Of a DNA stretch of 33,083 nucleotides, positions 8,881-17,500 are shown piece by piece (position 1 is the stretch's first letter; each line of letters starts with the position of its first letter). The translations under genes and the position numbers were made by a program. The notes beneath the pieces are model-generated. The model made no database searches and was not told the DNA's origin. It saw nothing but the letters and a program-made list of their open reading frames with translations. The stretch covers positions 1,026,902-1,059,984 of the forward strand of contig BFEA01000051.1 in NCBI GenBank assembly GCA_003427395.1, given 5' to 3'. The stretch comes from Chara braunii. Taxonomy: Eukaryota > Streptophyta > Charophyceae > Charales > Characeae.

Positions 8881-9057
8881 AGGTCATCATGGTCCTGGTT
8901 CCATGTCCATTCTGGGGATCGTCAGTTTGGTTCTTTTCCCAGCAGCAAGTCATGAGGCAATATTACAACTCACTCACGTGTCCTTCCAACCGGCCAAAGG
9001 ACGTCTGATCAACATTGATTGCTCCATAATAGGAGGATCGACTGTCATCTTGCCATT
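8881..9057 (-). repeat. LINE 3'-end repeat, copy 3
   Basis: GGTCCTGGTTCCATGTCCATTC, TGGGGATCGTCAGTTTGGTTC, CAGCAAGTCA, CCGGCCAAAGGAC, ATTGATTGCTCC and GGAGGATCGACTGTCA line up with the copy at 5195-5380. This copy keeps ATTGATTGCTCC from copy 1 that copy 2 has lost. Confidence 0.65.
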
Positions 9058-9176
9058 CTCCTACCCCTACCTCCCAGATTCTACCCCAAGCCTCTGTCTG
9101 GATCCCGTTGATAGCCAGACCTGATCTCCATTAGCCTTCCTGGTTTTCAAGTGCATGGATGATCTGAATTAGTAAG

Positions 9177-9332
9177 ATGTCGCGCATGCCACTTCTCTGC
9201 ATTGCTGATGTGGCGCTGCCACCTGTCTACATTGCATTGCTGATGTGGTGTTGCCACCTGTCTTCATTGTTGATGTGGCGCATGCCACCTGTCTCTATTG
9301 TTGACGTGGCATTGGCCACACTGTCTACATGA
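9177..9332. repeat. Minisatellite, about 31-bp unit, 4-5 copies
   Basis: Imperfect repeats of TGATGTGGCGNNGCCACCTGTCTNCATTG start at 9206, 9241, 9271 and 9302, with a decayed copy before 9206. Each unit holds a small inverted repeat GTGGC..GCCAC and one TGAYGTGG motif. The same TGATGTGGCG phrase ends both LTR-like arms (7885 and 12928), so this array probably continues the LTR of element B. Confidence 0.75.
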
Positions 9333-9749
9333 GGTGACTGGTTGCGACAAGGAGGGAGATTGGGATCTGTGGACGATTGAGGGTCGGGATACTTACCTGA
9401 GGCTGACGTCGATATTGTACGCTGCTGGTTGTCTTCATTGTCTCCATGGGAGAACAGTGCCACGTGGCACTTCTATGTGATCACGACTTTCAGATTTGTT
9501 ACTGTATATTGATTGTTGACGAGTAAGGAGAGGAAGCCCGGAGAAGGAGTGGGAATTGATTGTGTTGATCTTGAGTGGTCACTGATTATCTCTTCCGCCC
9601 TCTCCTCTGCCTATTCTCCCTCCACCCTCTCCGTCTATTGGTAACGAGATATTGTATCATCACTTCACGTTAATTGGAGACATTGTGCAAATCTGAGACT
9701 ACTTGTACATCGACGTCTGATGAGTACCTTCCGGTATGGGTTCATTACA
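9333..9749 (+). mobile_element. 3' part of the 5' LTR of element B
   Basis: The sequence ends CATTACA at 9749, followed by ATT and a primer-binding site, the arrangement also seen for element D. No protein is seen. It includes the perfect palindrome at 9457-9470. The LTR start is not clear; I suspect the missing left part corresponds to 12408-12937. Confidence 0.5.
9457..9470. promoter_or_regulatory. Perfect 14-bp palindrome with G-box core
   Basis: GTGCCACGTGGCAC is a perfect inverted repeat centred on CACGTG, the plant G-box recognised by bZIP and bHLH factors. It sits in the LTR of element B. Regulatory function is an inference. Confidence 0.4.
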
Positions 9750-9752
9750 ATT

Positions 9753-9764
9753 TGGCATCGGAGC
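9753..9764 (+). other. Primer-binding site of element B
   Basis: TGGCATCGGAGC differs by two bases from the initiator-Met type TGGTATCAGAGC. It lies three bases (ATT) after an LTR end in CA, identical in layout to the site of element D at 27104-27115. Confidence 0.6.
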
Positions 9765-10484
9765 ATACCTCCTTCATCGCAATCTGCTGTGAGGTGCTGA
9801 TGTGGCACCCAGGTGAGTGGGAGGTGTCGCATGAGCAGGAACGAAATGCGTTTATTAATACCGCAGGTCTAGACATTGAGTACCGCACATGCGTGCAGCC
9901 TCCCTTGAAGGTGATGATGTGGTTACACTGAAGAGTTTGAGATACCGGCGAGAGCTTCGTTCGCAACAGTCTGACATGGTGCTAGTCCAGAGAGAGAAAG
10001 TGTGAGATTGGGACCGTTGATGTGACGCACTGATTATGTGGCATGGCGTGGGGATGCTGATGTGGCATTCTCTACCGGCAGGGCATGGTTTGACGTGGCA
10101 CGTACCTGTGTTGTGATTGCCGATTGATGAAGCGTTACACACTTTGAGCTGACGTGGCATGCTACTGTTGTATGTGTTGCGGACGTGCATTGTTGATGTG
10201 GCATCCCCCTCGTACACCTTCCAGGTCCTTGACGTTGCCGTGGCATACTCTTTGGAGCTGCTGTGTTGGCATCCCAGGGGTGACGCGTGGCATGCATACC
10301 ACGCTATTGTGGGTGGTTGTTGATTGTGCACTTGTGCAGGCAGACGGTACGACTTCACGATTTGTTGTAGTGTCGCGTGTTGACCCTTGTGTTTGGTTGC
10401 ATTGTTTCAGCAGATGGTACAGCTGTAGAGGAAGGGAGGCTAACAATTGATTGTTGTTGTTGTGTTGGGATATAAACCAATATA
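9765..10484 (+). other. Leader of element B, rich in TGAYGTGGCR motifs
   Basis: Non-coding DNA between the primer-binding site and the first pol remnant. It contains TGATGTGGCA or TGACGTGGCA at 9798, 10058, 10091, 10150 and 10194, plus looser versions near 10035, 10234 and 10281. TGACGTGGC is a known hybrid C/G-box bound by plant bZIP factors. Gag, protease and RT, expected here, are absent. Confidence 0.5.
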
Positions 10485-10854
10485 GTTTATGTCCAGGAGA
10501 CTTCCGTCAGAGAAAGTGACCAACTCCACCTATGAAAGGGAACTGTATGCCTTGGTCGCTGCACTAGACACCTCGAAACACTACTTGATAGGGAGGCACT
10601 TCACTGTGTATTCAGATCATTCCACTGTGAAATGGATAAAGACACAACCAAGACTCTCTGATAAGTTCGTAAGATGGTCCGCTTTTATTGATACCTTTGA
10701 TTTTGAGTTAAAAACAGTCAAAGGAAAGTTTAATGTTGCTGCGGATGCTTTGTCCAGGCGTGCAGACTTCTTTGGAACCATTGTCTCCAATCTCGATATC
10801 GGGAATGAATTGAAGGAACAAATCTGGAAGGGTTATGAGAATGATTCTATTTGA
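10485..10854 (+). pseudogene. Element B: end of Ty3 RNase H and start of linker
   Basis: Begins abruptly with SRRLPSEK, a point well inside RNase H, followed by STYERELYALVAAL (catalytic Glu), HFTVYSDHSTVKWIKTQ (catalytic Asp present), FDFELKTVKGK and VAADALSRRADFFG. The first catalytic Asp, RT, protease and gag are missing. An ATG at 10489 gives the open frame but is just an internal Met. The frame ends in TGA at 10852-10854, after which the same frame stays open for about 30 codons, so the stop is probably a mutation. Compared with element A this copy keeps the SDH that A has lost. Confidence 0.88.
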
Positions 10855-11738
10855 AGTCCTATCATCATGACCCTACGAAGGAACCCTGAACTATTCCCAG
10901 AGTATCGAATGACTGATGGCTTACTCTTCTACGTGGATAAAACCGAAGAACGATTAAGGTATTCCTCACAAAGAACAAATCAAGAGTCTAATTGTTGGGG
11001 AATGTCATGATGTTGAGGGTCACTTTGGTTTTAAGAAGACGTATGCCGATGTCCGAGAACGCTTTGAATGGAAAGGGATGAAAGAGGATGTAATAACATT
11101 TGTGCGGACTTGTCTTGTCTGTCAAAGGAACAAGCCCTCGCATTAGAATTCATTTGGGACTGCTGAGACCACTGCCTATTCCAAGTGAGTCATGCGAGTC
11201 TATCTCCATGGACTTTATGAGTCTCACTAAGAGTCGAAATGACAACAGTGAGGGAATGGTCATCGTAAATAGATTATCAAAGTATGTTATGTTCATTCTT
11301 TTGCCTATCGAAGCTAGAACAAAACTGGTCTTCTAGAAGTTCCAGATGGGATGGGTTTCTGAGTATGGATTCCCGAAAACCATCGTCTCTGACAGGAATG
11401 TTCGGTTCACTAGTCTACAATGGCAAAAGTTGATGGAAGTCTATGGCACCAGGTTGACCATGTCGTCAGGTAGACATCCTAAAACGAATGGTCAGACTGA
11501 ACAAATGAATCGTCCGTGGCAACAACTTTTGCGCATATATGTACGACCTGATCAAATAGATTGGGATGAGAACTTACCTAAGATTGTTAGTGCTTATAGC
11601 AATAGTATACATATTGTTACTGGAAGAACGCCTAATGCACTGCATAAAGGTTGGAAGCCTCGACGTCCCATTGATGCTTTAACTCGAGACCAGATGCAGA
11701 GGTTACCCAAGAACCCGATAATTTGTAGTTTTGTATAA
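10855..11738 (+). pseudogene. Element B: integrase zinc finger and catalytic core, broken
   Basis: After a frameshift near 10955 the HHCC finger reads ECHDVEGHFGFKKT then TCLVCQRNK, giving H-x4-H and C-x2-C. A shift near 11135 leads to the catalytic core: SISMDF carries the first Asp, VSDRNVRFTSLQW the second, and HPKTNGQTEQMNR the Glu, so the DDE triad is present. A TAG at 11334-11336 interrupts the core in frame. A live copy would insert element DNA into the host genome. Three or more lesions make this copy inactive. Confidence 0.88.
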
Positions 11739-12216
11739 AGAATATATTAAAAGGGTAAAAGAAAATATACAAAAAACCCAACTTCGGATGATTGAGCAGG
11801 CTAACAAACATTGTCAGCCATCGCAGTTTCAAGAAGGAGATCTGGTTTGGGTGAAGTCTAAAGAATTTGCCTTGGAAGAAAATGTGTCTAAAAAATTGTT
11901 GCCTGTCTACTATGGTCCCTGGAAAGTTCTCAAGGTGATTGGGGATGCAGATGGACCTTCCTGTCGAATAGATGTACTCCCACATCTAAGAACCTATCAT
12001 GTCTTTCATGTGTCTAAACTACTACCGTATACAGAAGTAGATAATTTTCCTAACAGGCCATCTATGTTTCCACCCTCCATGAATGGAGGATATGAAGTTG
12101 AGAAGATTATGGAACATGGCTATTTCTCTACAGGTAGAGGAAGACCCCAAAAGCAGTATAAGGTACAAATCCAGTCTCAATCTCCATCTGAAGCCAGATG
12201 GTTTAGTACGAAATAA
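11731..12216 (+). pseudogene. Element B: integrase C-terminus and chromodomain
   Basis: In a new frame relative to the core: a basic helix (IKRVKENIQKTQLRMIEQAN), the GPY-type segment (FQEGDLVWVKS, KLLPVYYGPWKVLKVIG, YHVFHVSKLLPY), then a chromodomain-like end with YEVEKIME, GRGRPQKQYKV and SEARWF. This order is typical of chromoviruses, where the chromodomain steers integration. The start of the open frame is not an ATG, and the true protein came from upstream through a frameshift near 11720. It ends with TAA at 12214-12216. Confidence 0.85.
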
Positions 12217-12387
12217 CTCTTATCTATTGCTCCTGACATTGTTGCTGCATACGAGCGTGGGTTAAAAGGAAATTGATGGCTTTTCTGCAATGGAACTTTA
12301 AAATTGGCCGGCAGGAATGCAATAACCCATGCAGTATGCCTCGTGGAATGTCTGAGGGCCTTGCTAGAAGGCACTCAGACCCAGGCC

Positions 12388-12402
12388 GAAGGGGGAAAAA
12401 AA
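12388..12402 (+). other. Possible polypurine tract of element B
   Basis: GAAGGGGGAAAAAAA lies about 170 bases after the end of integrase, where the plus-strand primer of an LTR element should be. The next bases are CCCCACGT rather than TG, so the match to the LTR start is imperfect. Confidence 0.4.
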
Positions 12403-12407
12403 CCCCA

Positions 12408-12937
12408 CGTAAAGATTCAGGGTCTGGACTGGTGACAGTTGGCTAAAGTCAACTGTCAGATGCTTAACAGTCGAAGTCAAAGTGTACCCAGCCCAGGCCA
12501 CCGGTCAGACGCACACACTTGTTTGTATGCAGGTACCCATACGACATCAGGACCAAACGAAAGACTGCAACTGTATGCAATCCAGGCCCTCGACCGTGAG
12601 TCAATTTGAACGACTGTCGATGGGGGACCCGAGGCCAGACAGCCTCGCCAAATGCTACATAAGGCTTGGTCTCCGGGTGGTCAACATTCAGTCTTGCTAT
12701 GCTGCCTCGACGATGGCTTAACTCTGGCTGGTCGCTGGCTTGACGCTAGCTCGATGCTTGCTGGTCGCTAGCTTGACGCTGGCTCGATGCTTGCTGGTCG
12801 CTGGCTTGACGCTGGCTCGATGCTTGCTGGTCGCTGGCTTGACGCTGGCTTTGCGCTAGCACTGTGGATGATGACACGGGATTGTGGTGGCATGCTGGCG
12901 CCTTCTATTCTATGCGCCAGGCATTGCTGATGTGGCG
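12408..12937 (+). mobile_element. 3' LTR-like arm of element B
   Basis: Follows the possible polypurine tract and is the inverted counterpart of 7885-8341. It contains a TATA-like CTACATAAGG near 12655, a 33-bp minisatellite, and ends with the GCCAGGCATTGCTGATGTGGCG phrase that resembles the array at 9206. The rest of an LTR (as in 9333-9749) is not found downstream, so the copy is truncated. Confidence 0.6.
12727..12853. repeat. 33-bp minisatellite, about 3.8 copies
   Basis: Units start at 12727, 12760, 12793 and 12826, each made of three 11-bp subunits of the GCTGGCTCGAT type. The first three are nearly identical. Because 33 is a multiple of three, the minus strand is open as a PASSQRPASIE repeat, but it lies in an LTR and is not a supported gene. 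Confidence 0.9.
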
Positions 12938-12939
12938 TT

Positions 12940-13100
12940 GTCGGGCGACTGTCTACCAACCGCGTGCTCCTTTCACTTAACGAAAAAAAAACTTTGTCGT
13001 AAGTCCTTTGTCTTTCTGTGTTTTGATTTATGCTTGCATGTGACTGGAAGGGGTTTTAAGGGAAGCTTGTTTTTTTTTTTGGTTTTGACTAACGTTTGAT
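12940..13100. other. No gene recognised
   Basis: Short spacer with A and T runs (12983-12991 and 13070-13080). Confidence 0.4.
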
Positions 13101-14930
13101 GAGCGAGCAGGAAGGCGGCCAATGCCGGATCGGAAGCGGGGCCGAGAGCGGGCCAAAAGCGTGTGATCCCGACAAGGTACAAGAGATGCGGAAAGACGAC
13201 CGGTGACGAAGATAACGGGGGAAACTCTGACGAGAAGACATACTGAAAAAGGGGGTAACGTTAAATGCCAGCGGCCATGGGAGAGATCATCTAGAGGGGC
13301 GATGGTTTTTGCGGCGGGGAAATGCGGACGATTACGGTCACAGGGCTAGCGAGGCCACTTCCAGGTGAAGGTCATCTCGGTCACCATGGGGCCTACCTTG
13401 GGCACGGTTAGACGTGCTTCGAAAGGGGGAAATGCTCCCGATGCCTAGTGCAGATGAGCGTGTAAAGATCCCCCGAAGGAGGGAGATCGGGCCAGCTATG
13501 CCCGACTGCCGCGTCGGACGAGCCGACGAGGCATGCGCGACCTCAGAATCGATGATCTAAAAGGGAGTAGAGCCGGACGGTTTTAGAAGATTGGCACCTG
13601 GAGGGGCCGGAAGGTATGAGGGGGAAGTAAGGCTAGACTGTAGCTTCAACCGTCGGGTTCCGACTATGGTGTCTGCATGCCAAAAAGGAGAAAAGATCAA
13701 GGGGGCAATCCGACTTAAGAGGCGAAAAAGGGGGAGCTAGCCAGGTGAGAAAGCGAGGGGGGGTTGTTTGCATCCATGGAGGAAGGGAACGGAGCGTGGC
13801 ATTAACCATCGGGGGCCTCACCTAGAAAAAAATCCGTCGGACAAGCCGGATCCGACAACCGAGGAAGAATGAGAAGGGATTGGCGAGAGAAATTGGAAGA
13901 TCGACAGCGGAGGGAGCGGGAAAGGAAAGCCACGACGGTTCTGAGGCAGAGAAGAAAAGCGAGCGTGCCCCCAAGAATCTTGGTAACTGTGAGGGGGTAA
14001 GAGAGCGTGCGCCGCGGTTCTTCTTGGTAACTGTCTCAATTCATAGCGCGCGTTCTGTGCTTCTTGCCAACCGCCTGGGAAGTAGAACCGCGAGCGAGGG
14101 GGTGGGTCATCCGAGGGGGGGAACATCCTGTGGGGACATGGAGAACGCGCAAGGTGCCTGGAAAAAGGTTGGGCGAAGATAGATCCGACAAATAAGAGGA
14201 GGGAGGATTCCTATTGGAGAGAGGCACACAGGGAGGAGTGAAGAAACGAAAGACGGAGCGAGGCAAGGACGGAAATAAGAGGGGGAATAGGGAGTGGGTT
14301 CAAAAATTTTGAGTTTTGGCGCCTTGGGAAAGGAGAACTTGAACTCTCGTACCGAAATCGTGGGAAAGGGGAGGAGGAGAAGGGATAAAAGGAGGAGAGA
14401 GTGAGGAAAACGGGGAGCTTCACGAGATTGCGAACGACGACGACAGCGCTCGGGAGTACGGAGTCTGTGCATGCGCCCGAGGCACTCAATGCCAAGTTCC
14501 GACTAGCGCTCGAGAGGTCGGGGAGACAGAGAGAGAGAGAGAGAGAGAGGGAGAGAGGAGCGAGAGGAAGAGTGATGACTTGAGGGGGGGGGGTACGCAG
14601 TGCGTACGCAAGCGTTCGAAAGCGCTCGTAAGGCTAGCACACGAGGGAGCACGAACCGAGGGCGATCGTTTGCGCAGAGGCTCTCTGAGATGGAGGTGTA
14701 ACGGAGGGACGACTGGAGGAAGATAGTGCCCGATCCCACGAATGCTAACGCGAAGTCGCGAGTTGAGCGAGGGAGAGAGAGGCCGAAGGAGCAACCGCCG
14801 AGTTGAGTGGGACAGAGTCATTCAAAAATTGGGGGTTCGACTCGTCTGCTGCCAGTAAGATCCCGAGTCGCGTCGTCACGACTTTCTTTCTCTCGGCATT
14901 CAAAAGCTCAAACATCGGCGAGCCTCCACG
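13100..14930. other. Gene-free, strongly purine-rich plus strand
   Basis: G and A dominate the plus strand (phrases such as GGGGGAAGTAAGG and GAGGAGGAGAAGGG repeat throughout). No open frame here has recognisable domains. A phrase CTTGGTAACTGT occurs at about 13979 and 14023, with a looser relative at about 14064. The minus-strand open frames are Ser/Leu/Pro-rich low-complexity shadows of purine tracts. Confidence 0.55.
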
Positions 14931-14939
14931 CTCGCCCGA

Positions 14940-15127
14940 AAGAAATAGTGAGAGAGAGAGAGAAGACGAGAGAGGACGAGAGAGAGAGAGTGAGAGAGCA
15001 AGAGAGGGAAAAGCGAGGGCATGAGGAGAAGCGAAGGAGGAAGAGAGAGGGAGGGAAAGGACGACAGGAGAGGGAGCGAAAGATAGAGGGAAAGAAAGAC
15101 GGGGACCAGAGTGGAAGGAGGGGGGGG

Positions 15128-15174
<47 letters not shown>
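14940..15174. repeat. GA-rich tract ending in a pure (GA)n array
   Basis: Imperfect GA repeats from about 14948 lead into a run of G (15120-15130) and then a pure AG array at 15131-15174. Confidence 0.85.
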
Positions 15175-15176
<2 letters not shown>

Positions 15177-15179
15177 GCT

Positions 15180-15345
15180 TCATACTCTTCCACCGGCTTC
15201 ACGCCCGACCACTTGCTACTTGCTATGCGCCTCGCTACTCGCTTAGCGCTCGACTACTTGTTACTTGGCTTGTGCTCGACTACCAGCTACTTGCTTCGCT
15301 CCCGGCTACTCGCATTCGGGCAGCTGACTTGCTACTAGGTTCCTC
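15180..15345. repeat. Degenerate GCTACTTGCT/GCTACTCGC repeat
   Basis: Many imperfect copies of a 9-10 bp phrase (CTACTTGCT, CTACTCGCT, CGACTACTTG) fill the gap between two GA arrays. It has no coding signal. Confidence 0.55.
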
Positions 15346-15406
15346 CTTCGAGTTCAATATTATTAGCTTCGTCCTCCTTGGTCTCGAGCTACAGCGGGAC
15401 GCGGGA

Positions 15407-15408
<2 letters not shown>

Positions 15409-15474
<66 letters not shown>

Positions 15475-15487
15475 NNNNNNNNNNNNN

Positions 15488-15549
<62 letters not shown>
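15409..15549. repeat. (GA)n array with assembly gap
   Basis: Pure GA on both sides of 13 Ns (15475-15487). The true length of the array is unknown; 13 Ns is unlikely to be a measured size. Confidence 0.9.
15475..15487. other. Assembly gap (13 N)
   Basis: Run of N inside the GA array. Open frames passing through it are meaningless. Confidence 0.99.
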
Positions 15550-15552
<3 letters not shown>

Positions 15553-15554
15553 AA

Positions 15555-16865
15555 GTGCGTAACCGGGAACGGAGGGAGTGTAGAGAGAGAGAGAAGGGAG
15601 GAGTGTACCAAGAAGGAAAGAGGGGGTATCGAGAAGGGGAGAGAGCGTCGAGTGAGAAAAAGAGAGAGGGAGAGAGAGAGAGAGAAAAGCAAAAGGGAGG
15701 GAGCAAGGGAACGAGTCCCGAAGAGTTCAAAGCTTGACTGATCTGAGGGTTCAGTTAGACGGTGCATGGGGTCACCAGTTCACTGGAACTAGTCAGTTTC
15801 CGTTGGAATGCAGGGTTTGGTTGATCTGAGTTTCCAGCTGGTCCATTCACTGAGTCGAAAGTTCGTTGTTGTGTTCAGTTCTGATAGGCCCCAAAAAGTT
15901 TAGGAGTCGAAGGGTCCGAGTTTTTCAGCTTGGAGGTTGAGATCGGGGCATGTGTTGGTGAATACCTTGTGATCAGACGTGGAGATTGGAGGGGGTTGAA
16001 CTCGTGATTGAGGTGGAACTATTCTTGGTGGGCGAGGTGCCGCTGAGACTGTAGTGGGACCACGTGGGACTAGTAAGTGAGAGCACCCTATTTGAGGGCT
16101 ATCTCGCTTCAGTCCTAGTGAGTGGCGCCTGTATCGGTGATGACGTTTGAAAAGGACGTTGTGGACGACCGCAACTTGTGAGTTATGTGACCGATCTTCT
16201 CTTTAGAGAAATACTTGGCTTTCTTGAGTGAGCCGTCTTCAACTTCACTCAAGGTCAGTTGTGACTCAGTTCCCCTTACACACCTGTGTGAACCTACACC
16301 TTACATGACCTTGCTTTGAATTCAGGGAAAAGGTAGAGTAAGATGTGTGCCGTCATGCATGTGGGAAAAGAAGGCTGACTTTGGTTGGCATATGAATGAT
16401 TTTTGGGTTGTTTCTTCTGTTATTGTGCAGGTAGGTAAAGGATATATGTGAGAAGGGATCGACACTATGCTTGTTCAAGGAATGATGAAAATGTTAACCT
16501 CTTCTTCAACTCTTTACCTGTCTGCATGTCAAAGAAGAACATAGTGAAAAAGAGGAATTGACGGGTGCCGGAAAGATGAAATGCGTGGAAGATGAAGATA
16601 AAGATAAGAAAATAGTTTAGTATCTTCCCAAAAACATCTCGTTCTATCTCGAATGACACTTTCTTTATGTACCCGTCTAAAAAAATCTCGGTTTTTATCT
16701 TTATCTTATTCCCTTTTCGTCTAAGTCAAAACCCAGTCAGAGTACAGGGAAATGACTACACCTAGTAATTGGGGTTCCTTCTCTCTAGGAGGCATCCGGG
16801 GCAGGGGTTCGTTCCTTTAGGAGCCGTCTCTGTTATTGACCCGAAGTGAACCGTTTAATGGGGGA
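15555..16865. other. No gene recognised
   Basis: GA-rich until about 15735, then ordinary composition. A small inverted repeat CCAGTTC-ACTG-GAACTAG occurs near 15775. A good splice-acceptor-like stretch TTTCTTCTGTTATTGTGCAG ends at about 16430, but no exon could be recognised next to it. Confidence 0.4.
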
Positions 16866-17074
16866 ATACCATGCTGTATCGCGGTGGAGCCAACCCAAGT
16901 TTTGAGATTTGAACAATGTGTTCGGACGAGGAGGAGGGGTATTCCAGACCACTTTCTAAAGGGTGGGATGTTCTACAGTAAAGGGTAGCCGTTTTTTCTT
17001 TCTTTCAAGTGAGGGAAAATTGAATTCAACACCTTTCTTTTTTGGGGTCATTTTAGGCGTCACCAACGTATGAG
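16866..17074. repeat. 209-bp exact duplication, copy 1 (assembly artefact)
   Basis: Identical base for base to 17113-17321. The two copies are separated only by a sequencing-library adapter, so one is almost certainly false. Confidence 0.95.
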
Positions 17075-17112
17075 CTGTCTCTTATACACATCTAGATGTG
17101 TATAAGAGACAG
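17075..17112. other. Embedded Tn5/Nextera mate-pair junction adapter
   Basis: CTGTCTCTTATACACATCT (17075-17093) is followed at once by its exact reverse complement (17094-17112). These are two Tn5 19-bp mosaic ends joined back to back, the circularisation junction of Nextera mate-pair libraries. It is not biological. Confidence 0.98.
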
Positions 17113-17321
17113 ATACCATGCTGTATCGCGGTGGAGCCAACCCAAGTTTTGAGATTTGAACAATGTGTTCGGACGAGGAGGAGGGGTATTCCAGACCACT
17201 TTCTAAAGGGTGGGATGTTCTACAGTAAAGGGTAGCCGTTTTTTCTTTCTTTCAAGTGAGGGAAAATTGAATTCAACACCTTTCTTTTTTGGGGTCATTT
17301 TAGGCGTCACCAACGTATGAG
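17113..17321. repeat. 209-bp exact duplication, copy 2 (assembly artefact)
   Basis: Exact copy of 16866-17074, on the other side of the adapter. Removing 247 bases (adapter plus one copy) gives a continuous sequence. Confidence 0.95.
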
Positions 17322-17500
17322 GAACTGGTGCCAAAAAAGTCCAGTTCATGTTTCAAATAGTGTCAAAGGAGTGCAAGTAGGCACTGCCTTCGCGGCAGGT
17401 CCGTGACATAAGAATCACGGTCCAGGGAGGAGAAGAGAATTGAGTACGAAGATTGATATATAAAAATTTATGTTGACAAAATTATCTCTTTGTCGTCCAG
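17322..17500. other. No gene recognised
   Basis: Contains a short hairpin CCGTGA-CATAAGAA-TCACGG at 17401-17420 and ends with a pyrimidine-rich CTCTTTGTCGTCCAG immediately before an ATG. Confidence 0.4.

Noticed and set aside
9177-9332. Regular short repeats with spacers, as a CRISPR-like array
   Set aside because: Units are imperfect and contiguous with no unique spacers, in eukaryotic LTR context; it is a minisatellite.
12768-12959. Minus-strand PASSQRPASIE repeat protein
   Set aside because: A 33-bp minisatellite in an LTR; the open frame follows from the unit length being a multiple of three.
14828-14842. B-box-like GGTTCGACTC, possible tRNA gene
   Set aside because: No A-box at the right distance and no clover-leaf fold.
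14807-15562. A 251-codon plus-strand open frame, plus Ser/Leu open frames opposite
   Set aside because: It runs through GA microsatellites and the N gap; the Arg/Glu content is a translation of GAGAGA, not a protein.
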